Of a stretch of 10,162 bases of DNA, positions 1-5,577 are shown in pieces. The DNA lies in assembly GCA_947625075.1 (NCBI GenBank), contig CANQMY010000027.1, positions 1 through 10,162 of the forward strand, given 5' to 3'. The notes beneath the pieces are model-generated. The model was not told the origin of the DNA. It searched no databases and worked only from the letters and a program-made list of their open reading frames with translations. A program made the position numbers and the translations under genes. Each line of letters opens with the position of its first letter. Positions within the stretch are counted from its first letter, which is position 1. Source of the DNA: an uncultured Clostridia bacterium (GTDB lineage Bacteria; Bacillota; Clostridia; TANB77; CAG-508).

Positions 1-130
1 CGGAGGGTATGACTCTTCTCTGGTGACCGCCCTTGCGCAGGAGTGTTCGCATTGAGTGACTTTTACGGTTCTCCGAACGTCTTTCATGCGTTCCGCCCAG
101 TGCTTGTGGCGTAGGTAACATTGTAAGAAA
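1..130 (+). ncRNA. 3' part of an unidentified structured non-coding RNA (truncated by window edge)
   Basis: By my count 66 of the first 120 bases are G or C, against a surrounding background that is overwhelmingly A+T, and no convincing reading frame covers the stretch. It folds locally into nested stems. ACTCTT (12-17) pairs with AGGAGT (39-44). CGCAT (48-52) pairs with ATGCG (86-90) and encloses the small hairpin GTTC-TCC-GAAC near 68-78. CGCC (93-96) pairs with GGCG (107-110). GC enrichment plus stems in an AT-rich genome is the usual mark of a stable functional RNA. The strand is inferred from the terminator-like hairpin just downstream, so the opposite strand is not fully excluded. The 5' part lies outside the window. 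I see none of the landmarks of tmRNA, RNase P RNA, SRP RNA, tRNA or rRNA. The raiA-motif RNA of Firmicutes is one candidate class, but I cannot confirm it. Confidence 0.6.
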
Positions 131-149
131 TTTTTATAATAAGTAAATT

Positions 150-191
150 AAAGAAAAAAATGCAATAATTAAATTGTTGCATTTTTTCTTT
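150..191. terminator. Bidirectional rho-independent terminator between the ncRNA and the convergent membrane-protein gene
   Basis: An A-rich arm ending in ATGCAA (150-165) faces TTGCAT followed by a T-rich arm (177-191), with one bulged A. The left arm is a run of A and the right arm a run of T, so either strand yields a stem followed by a U tract. It serves the RNA on the plus strand and the gene at 169-543 on the minus strand. The stop codon of that gene (169-171) lies inside the loop. Confidence 0.75.
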
Positions 192-543
192 GATATTGTA
201 CTTCGTGTTCTTCATTTGGAAGCATATAGTCAACTAAACCATAAACTAAAGCTCCTAAAAAAATAGATAATAAAGAAATCATATATCCAATTACTAAATA
301 TTGCACTAAAAATAATGCTATTCCAGATAATATAAAACCAATTATAAATTTGATAAATGGATAAAAATATAATTTAGTAAAATTGTCAATTAAAAAATCA
401 ACTATTGTTAAAATTACAATACTTAAAGCTAAAATCCAAATACTTGATGCTGAAAAACCAGGAGTAAAAAATGCTGTAATACCTAGAACTAATATAGAAG
501 TTATTAATCTACCAAAAAATTGAATTGAACGATTTATTTTCAT
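169..543 (-). CDS. Small four-helix membrane protein, phage-holin-like / DUF2512-type family
   Basis: The 124-residue protein is almost entirely hydrophobic, with predicted membrane segments near residues 10-29, 33-53, 63-83 and 86-106 and a short charged C-terminal tail. The two halves resemble each other: a PGFS...VDFLI stretch (28-52) is echoed by IGYMIS...VDYML (85-108), so it looks like an internal duplication of a two-helix unit. This pattern fits the small chromosomal membrane proteins annotated 'phage holin family protein' in clostridia (PF04020-like). That assignment is from memory of the family and not from a search. No other phage gene is nearby, so a lysis role is unlikely; the function is unknown. 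The start is supported by AGAAAGGA about 10 bases upstream. It is transcribed away from the DUF421 gene and ends within the shared terminator. Confidence 0.65.
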   Translation of the reverse strand: MKINRSIQFFGRLITSILVLGITAFFTPGFSASSIWILALSIVILTIVDFLIDNFTKLYFYPFIKFIIGFILSGIALFLVQYLVIGYMISLLSIFLGALVYGLVDYMLPNEEHEVQYQRKNATI

Positions 544-562
544 AATACAAAAATCCTTTCTA

Positions 563-591
563 AATCTAATGTGAAAAATTTATGTTGTTAA
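563..591 (-). promoter_or_regulatory. Possible sigma-A promoter of the holin-like gene
   Basis: On the minus strand, TTAACA (586-591) is followed by a 17-base spacer and TAGATT (563-568). The -35 matches consensus at five of six positions and the -10 at four of six. It lies directly before the ribosome binding site of the gene ending at 543. Because the region is so AT-rich, this is a plausible but not decisive match. Confidence 0.35.
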
Positions 592-679
592 AAAAATTAT
601 TTCCAAAATTTATAAATATATACTTATAAAAAATAATAATTTGGAAAGAATACTAAAAAATATTAATTAGGAGATAGAA

Positions 680-1375
680 ATGTTAATAACTTTTGTTAGA
701 TCAATAATTTTATATATTATAGTACTTTTAGTAATGAGAATGATGGGAAAAAGAGAAATAGGTCAACTGCAACCTTTTGAACTGGTAATTTCAATAATGA
801 TAGCAGATTTAGCATCAATACCAATGTCGGATTTAGGAATACCAATATTTAATGGAATTATTCCAATTCTAGGTTTACTTACAATGCATATGATTATTTC
901 ATTTTTGAATTTAAAATCTATTAATTTTAGAAGATTAACTTGTGGGAAACCACGAATTTTAATATATAGAGGAAAAATAGATGAAAAAGCTTTATTAAAA
1001 GAAAGATTTACATTAAATGAATTACAAGAAAGATTAAGAAATAGTAATATTTTTAATTTAGGAGATGTAGAGTATGCAATTTTAGAAACAAATGGAAATA
1101 TATCTGTAATTCAAAAACCGTCTAAAAGAACTGTAATTCCAGAAGATCTAGGAATAGACCCAGAATATGAAGGAATACCATATGAATTAGTATTAGATGG
1201 AAAAATAATGTATGATAATTTAAGAAAATTAGGAAAAGATTATAAATGGTTGGCAAAACAAGTAGAAAAATTTAAAACTACACCGGAGCACTGTTTAATT
1301 GTAACTATAGATGGTAAAGGAAATTTTTTCTGTCAAGAAAAAGATGAAAAAAACAGTAAGGAGAATAAAAAATGA
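680..1375 (+). CDS. DUF421 (YetF-family) membrane protein
   Basis: The 231-residue protein has membrane segments near residues 4-20, 33-49 and 57-76, followed by a soluble C-terminal domain. Seen directly: the signature MGKREIGQLQPFE (22-34), then GKPRILIYRGKID (89-101), then a helix rich in LxELxERLR, and IFNLGDVEYAILETNG (124-139). This order is that of the DUF421 family, typified by Bacillus YetF, YrbG and YkjA. The family's biochemical role is not established; some relatives occur in spore membranes and affect germination or heat resistance. GGAG sits shortly before the ATG. The last codons overlap the next gene in an ATGA arrangement, so the two are translationally coupled. The polar lysine-rich tail is typical of a cytoplasmic end. 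Confidence 0.88.
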   Translation: MLITFVRSIILYIIVLLVMRMMGKREIGQLQPFELVISIMIADLASIPMSDLGIPIFNGIIPILGLLTMHMIISFLNLKSINFRRLTCGKPRILIYRGKIDEKALLKERFTLNELQERLRNSNIFNLGDVEYAILETNGNISVIQKPSKRTVIPEDLGIDPEYEGIPYELVLDGKIMYDNLRKLGKDYKWLAKQVEKFKTTPEHCLIVTIDGKGNFFCQEKDEKNSKENKK

Positions 1376-1761
1376 AAAAAGAACTTATTATAGTAGTAGT
1401 AATTATTATTTGCATAATTATAGCTAGTATTATATCTCAAAATAATACAAAAAAAGAAATTGCAAGTATGAATGAACAATTGGAAATGTTAAGATTAGAT
1501 GTAATAGATAATAAAAAAAACTATGTAGAACTAACCAAAAATATAGATGAAATATTTGAAAGCTGGATGCAAAAAAATAAAACATTAAGTTTATATTTAG
1601 AACATAATGAACTAGAAAAAGTTAATTTATCATTAAAAATGATAAAAGGTTTTATTGAAATAGATATAATAGATGAGAGTGTTCCGGAAATTGAAAATTG
1701 TAAAGCAATTTTAGATCATATAGAAGAAAAACAAGACTTTAATATAAAAAATATATTCTAA
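1372..1761 (+). CDS. DUF4363-like membrane-anchored protein
   Basis: The 129-residue protein begins with one hydrophobic anchor (about residues 4-22) and continues as a charged, helical domain with coiled-coil character (about 25-125). A W in 'ESWMQKN' and the pattern '...LYLEHNELEKVNLSLKMIKGFIEIDD-like' match the small proteins called DUF4363, which often follow DUF421 genes in clostridia. The family call rests on this context and overall shape more than on a strong motif. The start overlaps the end of the upstream gene by four bases (ATGA), and AAGGAG lies 8 bases before the ATG. It probably works together with the DUF421 protein at the membrane, most of it on the outer face if the N-terminus is cytoplasmic. 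Function is unknown. Confidence 0.7.
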   Translation: MKKELIIVVVIIICIIIASIISQNNTKKEIASMNEQLEMLRLDVIDNKKNYVELTKNIDEIFESWMQKNKTLSLYLEHNELEKVNLSLKMIKGFIEIDIIDESVPEIENCKAILDHIEEKQDFNIKNIF

Positions 1762-1788
1762 TTTGTAATATTAATTAAAAGTACAAAG

Positions 1789-1817
1789 TTGACACATTAC
1801 TAAAAAATAAATATAAT
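1789..1817 (+). promoter_or_regulatory. Perfect consensus sigma-A promoter of the U32-family gene
   Basis: TTGACA (1789-1794), a 17-base spacer and TATAAT (1812-1817) match the housekeeping consensus at all twelve positions. The expected transcription start lies about 1824, leaving a leader of under 20 bases before the ATG at 1842. The ribosome binding site GGGAGG is at 1830-1835. This promoter could also read on into sigK, because no terminator separates the two genes. Confidence 0.8.
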
Positions 1818-1830
1818 ATTTGTAGTAATG
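1795..1830. repeat. 8-bp perfect inverted repeat framing the -10 box (possible operator)
   Basis: CATTACTA (1795-1802) and TAGTAATG (1823-1830) are exact reverse complements separated by 20 bases, centred on the -10 box. The left arm begins directly after the -35 hexamer. The right arm covers the expected transcription start and touches the ribosome binding site. Since the left arm is upstream of the start, it cannot form an RNA hairpin in this transcript. A DNA-binding repressor site is the natural reading, though chance is possible in AT-rich DNA. Confidence 0.35.
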
Positions 1831-1841
1831 GGAGGAAAAAT

Positions 1842-3071
1842 ATGAATAAACCAGAACTTTTAGCTCCAGCAGGATCTTTTGAAAAGGCAAAAGAAGCATT
1901 TATATATGGAGCAGATGCAGTATATTGTGGTACAGGAGCATTATCACTAAGAAGTAGAGCAGAAGTAAACAATGAAGAGTTAGCTAAAACAATAGAATAT
2001 GCACATAGCTTGGGAAAAAAAGTATATACTACAATTAATATTTATGCACCAGATAATGTTTATGATGATATAAAAGAACAAGTTAAGATGTTAGATAAAC
2101 TTAGAGTAGATGCAATAATTGTTTCAGATGGAGGAGTAGTTGATATTATAAAAGAAATTGCTCCTAATATTCCTATACATATAAGCACACAAGCAAATAC
2201 ATTAAGTAGTCATACAGCAAAATTTTGGCAAAAAAATGGTGCATCGAGGATAATTTTGTCAAGGGAAATGAATAAAAATGATATAAAAAATTTAATAAAT
2301 AATATTCCTAAAGAACTAGAAACAGAAATATTTATACACGGAGCAATTTGTTGGGCATATTCAGGAAGATGTTATTTGAGTGATTTTTTAGCAAATAGAA
2401 ACGCAAACTTAGGAGATTGTGCTCAAAGCTGTAGATGGGCATATAATGTTTATTTAGAAGAAAAAAATAATCCAGGAAATATAATGCCTATTGAAGATGA
2501 TCAAAATGGTACATATATACTTTCATCTAAAGATTTATGTTTAATTAGAAGAGTTCCAGATATTATTGATATGGGAATAACCAGTTTAAAAATAGAAGGA
2601 AGATTAAAATCAGAATATTATGTTGCAAGTATAGTTAATGTATATAGAAATGCAATAGATGATTATATAAAAGATCCTAAAAATTATGATTATAAAAAAT
2701 ATTTATCAGAATTAAACAAAGTAAAAACAAGAGGACTAACAGAATTTTTCTTTGAAGATAAAAATAATAAAGATTACCAAGAATATGAAGGAAAACAATA
2801 TAATCCAGAATACGAATATGGCGCACAAGTAATTGAATATAATGAAAATAAATCTACTATAAAAATAGGTAATAAACTCACAGTTGGTGATAAAATGGAG
2901 ATACTAATTCCTAATAAAATTGAAGTAAAAGAATTTACAATAGATAAAATGTATGATGTAGAAACGGATGAAGAAATTGAAACAGTTAATCCAGGAAAAC
3001 TAGACCAATCTGTAAAGATAAAACTTCCAATAAAATGTAAAGAAGGATGGATGATTAGAAGAAAAAAATAA
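1842..3071 (+). CDS. Peptidase U32 family protein, TrhP-like tRNA hydroxylation protein
   Basis: The 409-residue protein opens with the family start PELLAPAGSFEKAKEA and GADAVYCG (about 4-30). The signature region H-G-A-I-C-W-A-Y-S-G-R-C (166-177) through D-C-A-Q-S-C-R-W (192-199) contains four conserved cysteines at 170, 177, 193 and 197, followed by SSKDLCL and LKIEGRLKSEYYVA. A smaller beta-rich domain (about 310-409) resembles the U32 C-terminal domain. Family knowledge: E. coli TrhP (YegQ) and its Bacillus relatives help form 5-hydroxyuridine at the wobble position of tRNAs, and the cysteines are thought to hold an iron-sulfur cluster. Some other U32 members act on rRNA or are secreted proteases. 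This protein has no signal peptide, so a cytoplasmic RNA-modification role is favoured. GGGAGG lies 6 bases before the start. Confidence 0.85.
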   Translation: MNKPELLAPAGSFEKAKEAFIYGADAVYCGTGALSLRSRAEVNNEELAKTIEYAHSLGKKVYTTINIYAPDNVYDDIKEQVKMLDKLRVDAIIVSDGGVVDIIKEIAPNIPIHISTQANTLSSHTAKFWQKNGASRIILSREMNKNDIKNLINNIPKELETEIFIHGAICWAYSGRCYLSDFLANRNANLGDCAQSCRWAYNVYLEEKNNPGNIMPIEDDQNGTYILSSKDLCLIRRVPDIIDMGITSLKIEGRLKSEYYVASIVNVYRNAIDDYIKDPKNYDYKKYLSELNKVKTRGLTEFFFEDKNNKDYQEYEGKQYNPEYEYGAQVIEYNENKSTIKIGNKLTVGDKMEILIPNKIEVKEFTIDKMYDVETDEEIETVNPGKLDQSVKIKLPIKCKEGWMIRRKK

Positions 3072-3084
3072 AACATAAGGTCAG

Positions 3085-3113
3085 GCACTTTTAGATGTAA
3101 TTTGCATATAATA
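3085..3113 (+). promoter_or_regulatory. Possible mother-cell (sigma-K/sigma-E type) promoter of sigK
   Basis: GCATA-taa-TA (3104-3113) fits the -10 pattern gCATAnnnTA used by sigma-K and resembles the sigma-E -10. It is preceded, at 16 bases, by an AC dinucleotide in GCAC (3085-3088), the minimal sigma-K -35. The same bases contain TATAAT (3107-3112), so a sigma-A reading without a good -35 box is an alternative. Its position before a sigK gene is what makes the sporulation reading attractive. Confidence 0.4.
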
Positions 3114-3142
3114 AAAATGTAAGTTGTATCGGAGGTGCTTTT

Positions 3143-3844
3143 ATGTTAGAAATTACATTAGCTGGATTTTTAACATTTCTAGGTTCAGGAATGTTCGTAA
3201 TTGGATACATATCAAATAATAACTTATTTCCAGAAACACTATCTTTGGAAGAAGAAAAAAAATATATAAAAATGATGTCAGAAGGAAATGAAGAAGCGAA
3301 AAATATTTTAATTGAACATAATTTAAGATTAGTTGCACATGTTTGTAAAAAGTATTCAAATTCAAATGTAGATCAAGATGATTTAATATCAATAGGATCT
3401 ATAGGTTTAATAAAAGGAATAAATAGTTTTGATTCAAATAAAAATATAAAACTTTCAACATATATATCAAAATGTATAGATAACGAGATTTTAATGTATC
3501 TTAGATCATCTAAAAGGTTAAACTCAGAAGTTTATTTAGAAGAACCAATAGGAAAAGATAAAGATGATAATGCAATTACGCTAAAAGAAGTTTTGGAAAA
3601 TGAAGATAAACCAATAGATGAAGAAATAGAATTAAAATTAAGAATAAAGAAACTTTATGATAAAATAAAAACAATATTAAAAGATAGAGAAAGAACAATA
3701 ATAGAATTAAGATTTGGATTAAATGGTAAAGAACCAAAAACTCAAAATGAAATAGCAAAAAATATGGGAATTTCACGTTCTTATGTTTCAAGAATAGAAA
3801 CAAAAGCTATTGGAAAATTAGCAAAGGAACTTAAAGAATACTAA
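3143..3844 (+). CDS. sigK: RNA polymerase sporulation-specific sigma-K factor precursor (pro-sigma-K)
   Basis: The 233-residue protein has a hydrophobic leader (about residues 5-21) followed by FPETLSLEEEKKYI, then region 2 (IEHNLRLVAHVCKKY at 58-72, DLISIGSIGLIKGI, then LSTYISKCIDNEILMYLR) and region 4 with a helix-turn-helix (TQNEIAKNMGISRSYVSRIE near 200-220). It aligns by eye with Bacillus SigK over its length, including the leader removed there by the SpoIVFB membrane protease. The corresponding cut here would fall near G21-Y22. SigK drives the late mother-cell programme of spore coat and cortex formation. The reading frame is intact, so no skin-type element interrupts the gene in this genome copy. 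GGAGGTG (3131-3137) gives a strong ribosome binding site. SigE is a less likely alternative, given the leader and the RLVAHV motif. Confidence 0.9.
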   Translation: MLEITLAGFLTFLGSGMFVIGYISNNNLFPETLSLEEEKKYIKMMSEGNEEAKNILIEHNLRLVAHVCKKYSNSNVDQDDLISIGSIGLIKGINSFDSNKNIKLSTYISKCIDNEILMYLRSSKRLNSEVYLEEPIGKDKDDNAITLKEVLENEDKPIDEEIELKLRIKKLYDKIKTILKDRERTIIELRFGLNGKEPKTQNEIAKNMGISRSYVSRIETKAIGKLAKELKEY

Positions 3845-3863
3845 TTATAGAAATTACAAATTT

Positions 3864-3903
3864 AAATATAAAAGTCTCTAAATAAGAGCTTTTATATTTT
3901 TTT
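3864..3903 (+). terminator. Rho-independent terminator after sigK
   Basis: A long stem is formed by the arm ATATAAAAG-t-CTCT (about 3866-3879) and AGAG-CTTTTATAT (3885-3897), with loop AAATA and one bulged base. It is followed by a T run to about 3903. It closes the transcript containing the U32 gene and sigK. Confidence 0.8.
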
Positions 3904-3904
3904 A

Positions 3905-3933
3905 TTGAAAATATAATTTATATATGATATATT
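3905..3933 (+). promoter_or_regulatory. Sigma-A promoter of the polysaccharide deacetylase gene
   Basis: TTGAAA (3905-3910), a 17-base spacer and TATATT (3928-3933) each match consensus at five of six positions. They lie directly after the sigK terminator and about 30 bases before the start codon at 3964. The ribosome binding site is AGAAAGGTG, about 9 bases before the ATG. Confidence 0.6.
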
Positions 3934-3963
3934 GTTTAAAAATTAAAAGAAAGGTGTATTTTT

Positions 3964-4905
3964 ATGAAAAGTAGAGAGAAAAAATTAAAAAATAATTTTA
4001 TTATACTTTTAAGTATTTTAATAATAGTATGTATTATAATAATATTAGTAAAAAATTCTGTAAACAATAAAAAAACTGTAGAAACTGTAGGAAAAGTACA
4101 AGAAGAATTAGAAAATAATGAGGTTGAAGAAAATACAGTAATAGAAGAGAAAAAAGAAAATAAAAAAATAGATTTCTTAGCTAATGTAAAAGAAACAAAA
4201 TACTATAAAAGTGAAAAAAATATAAAAATACCAGTATTAATATATCATGCATTTGGAAATGTTCCAAAAAGTGATAACAATTATGGTTTATATAGTAATG
4301 AAGAAAGATTTGAAGAAAATGTAAAAACATTATTAGATGCAGGTTATACTTTTGTTAACTTAGAAGAAGTATATGAATACAATAAAGGAAATTTAGCACT
4401 TCCAGAAAAAGTATGTGTAATTACAATGGATGATGGCTGGAAAGGATGTTATACAGAAGCATTTAAAGTATTAAAAAAGTATAATGTACCAGCAACCATT
4501 TTCATAATTAATTACTATATGGGTGGTGATGAATATTTAACATGGGACCAAGCAAAAGAAATGTTTGACAGTGGATTAGTAAAAATACATATACATGGAT
4601 TGTGGCATAATGATTGTACTACTTTAAGCAAAGAAGATTTAATAGCACAATATAATACTGCACATGATGAAATAGAGCAAAGAATGGGAGAAAAAATACA
4701 AAGAATAATGGCATATCCTGCTGGAAGTCATAATGAAAATACAGTAAAGTGGTTGAAAGAAATTGGATTTGAAGTACAAGTACTTACTAAATATGGAACT
4801 GTAAATAAAAGCAGAACATTAAATATGACTGATATAGGAAGAATAAGAGGAGAACTTGCAACAGGCACACAAATATTAAATACAATAAATGCAGCGGATT
4901 TATAA
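3964..4905 (+). CDS. Membrane-anchored polysaccharide deacetylase (NodB-type, carbohydrate esterase 4 fold)
   Basis: The 313-residue protein has a basic N-terminus and one membrane anchor (about 11-30). A glutamate-rich linker (about 36-70) leads to the catalytic domain, which opens with IPVLIYHAFG (89-98). Motif 1 is ITMDDGW with aspartates 156-157. Motif 2 is H-G-L-W-H with histidines 211 and 215. The AYPAG stretch (250-254) stands for motif 3. The Asp and two His residues are the usual metal ligands. Such enzymes remove acetyl groups from peptidoglycan or surface N-acetylglucosamine polymers outside the membrane. The VLIYH opening and TWDQ...GLV segment place it nearer the IcaB/PgaB-like branch than short sporulation PdaA enzymes, but the substrate cannot be told. 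Motif 2 has Gly where Ser or Thr is usual. It stands alone between its own promoter and terminator. Confidence 0.85.
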   Translation: MKSREKKLKNNFIILLSILIIVCIIIILVKNSVNNKKTVETVGKVQEELENNEVEENTVIEEKKENKKIDFLANVKETKYYKSEKNIKIPVLIYHAFGNVPKSDNNYGLYSNEERFEENVKTLLDAGYTFVNLEEVYEYNKGNLALPEKVCVITMDDGWKGCYTEAFKVLKKYNVPATIFIINYYMGGDEYLTWDQAKEMFDSGLVKIHIHGLWHNDCTTLSKEDLIAQYNTAHDEIEQRMGEKIQRIMAYPAGSHNENTVKWLKEIGFEVQVLTKYGTVNKSRTLNMTDIGRIRGELATGTQILNTINAADL

Positions 4906-4916
4906 AATATTAAAAA

Positions 4917-4956
4917 ATAAAAAACACTTCATATTTTTTAAAGAAGTGTTTTTTAT
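4917..4956. terminator. Bidirectional terminator between the deacetylase and tspO genes
   Basis: A-run plus ACACTTC (to 4930) pairs with GAAGTGT plus T-run (from 4943), with a 12-base AT-rich loop. The stem reads as a terminator on both strands and separates two convergent genes, ending 12 bases after the deacetylase stop and beginning 10 bases after the tspO stop. Confidence 0.8.
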
Positions 4957-4965
4957 GATGAAATT

Positions 4966-5421
4966 TTAATTTAACAAATAGATTCCAATATTTAAATATG
5001 TTGCAAATATAGACCAAATTAAATAAGGTATTTGAATAAGTGCAGATACTTTATTCTTTTGATAAAATCTATAAATCATAGTACCAATTAATATAACTAG
5101 CAATATAATCCACATGATAGAAAATAATCTCCATTTAAAAACAAAGAAGAATATAGGCCATAATAAATTTACAAATAATTGTAAATAGTAAATTTGATTA
5201 ATTTTTTCATCAACTAAATTATTGTATTTTAAAATCCCATAAGATACACCCATTAGAATATAAAGAATAGTCCAGATAATAGGAAACAATATACCGGGTG
5301 GAGATAAAGGTGGAGTATTTAATGAATTATAATCCATAGAGCTAGATATTAATATACCTACAATTCCACCAAGAATAACTGGAACTAAAATAGATTTTAA
5401 ATAAGTTTTAAATTTAGACAT
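4966..5421 (-). CDS. TspO/MBR family membrane protein
   Basis: From the start chosen here the protein has 151 residues and five membrane segments, as expected for TspO. The family signature is clear: PPLSPPGILFPIIWTILYILMGVSYG, then LQLFVNLLWPIFFFVFKWRLF, then an aromatic last helix with IPYLIWSIFATYLN. TspO proteins bind porphyrins and cholesterol-like ligands and are linked to stress responses; the role in an anaerobic firmicute is not settled. A longer reading frame begins at 5508, but the internal ATG at 5421 is preceded at 6 bases by GGAGGG (5428-5433), and the first conserved residues follow it. The 29 extra residues lack family similarity and cover a regulatory palindrome. It shares an upstream region with the divergent fatty acid operon. 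Confidence 0.85.
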   Translation of the reverse strand: MSKFKTYLKSILVPVILGGIVGILISSSMDYNSLNTPPLSPPGILFPIIWTILYILMGVSYGILKYNNLVDEKINQIYYLQLFVNLLWPIFFFVFKWRLFSIMWIILLVILIGTMIYRFYQKNKVSALIQIPYLIWSIFATYLNIGIYLLN

Positions 5422-5480
5422 ATAGAACCCTCCATTTTTAATTAGTATATTCCTACTTATAGTAAAAAATACTAAGTTTT

Positions 5481-5500
5481 TATACTGACCTACCAGTCTA
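5481..5500. promoter_or_regulatory. Imperfect palindrome, candidate repressor operator between tspO and the fatty acid operon
   Basis: TATACTG-ACCTAC-CAGTCTA has seven-base arms matching at six positions, spaced 6 bases apart. The size and ACTG/CAGT half-sites resemble operators of TetR-type repressors, but no regulator gene lies in the window. It ends one base before the -35 box of the likely promoter of the acyl ligase gene and lies about 60 bases upstream of the tspO start, so it could serve either gene. Confidence 0.4.
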
Positions 5501-5501
5501 A

Positions 5502-5530
5502 TTATCATTAATAGAGTTTAGTGGTAAAAT
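5502..5530 (+). promoter_or_regulatory. Possible sigma-A promoter of the acyl ligase / fatty acid operon
   Basis: TTATCA (5502-5507), a 17-base spacer and TAAAAT (5525-5530) match consensus at four and five of six positions. Transcription would start near 5537, about 40 bases before the ATG at 5578. Other AT-rich -10-like strings lie nearby, so this is a best guess. Confidence 0.4.
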
Positions 5531-5577
5531 ATTAAAGACAAAAAATGTTAATATATTAAAATTCAAAAGAGGTAAAT

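Noticed and set aside
1..130. tmRNA, RNase P RNA, SRP RNA, rRNA or group II intron identity for the GC-rich RNA
   Set aside because: None of their hallmark sequences appear in the visible part: no CCA-ended tRNA-like domain, no GGAAGCAGC-type SRP loop, no RNase P core and no domain V. A raiA-motif identity is possible but unconfirmed.
169..543. Prophage remnant based on the holin-like protein
   Set aside because: No integrase, structural, lysin or other phage gene is near, and small holin-like membrane proteins are common chromosomal genes in clostridia.
2774..3088. Minus-strand open frame opposite the end of the U32 gene
   Set aside because: It is antisense to a clear gene, is low in complexity (Ser, Ile and Leu rich) and has no recognisable domain. 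The same holds for antisense frames at 1775-1972, 3153-3392, 3576-3803, 6143-6391, 6426-6806, 6867-7172, 7926-8147, 8771-8956 and 9364-9603.
3143..3844. Skin-type recombination element interrupting sigK
   Set aside because: The frame is continuous through regions 2 and 4 with no foreign insert or recombinase gene.
5460..5474. TAGTA-AAAAA-TACTA inverted repeat upstream of tspO
   Set aside because: Arms of only five AT-rich bases are expected by chance here, and no convincing tspO promoter boxes could be tied to it.
5481..5500. FapR or FabT/FabR binding site
   Set aside because: The core ACCTA recalls FapR operators, but the arms do not match AGTAC/GTACT, and no TTTGA-N-TCAAA element was found before the operon.
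5422..5508. Upstream in-frame extension of the TspO gene (29 extra residues)
   Set aside because: The internal ATG at 5421 has an excellent SD at 6 bases, the extension lacks TspO similarity, and it overlaps the palindrome and promoter region.
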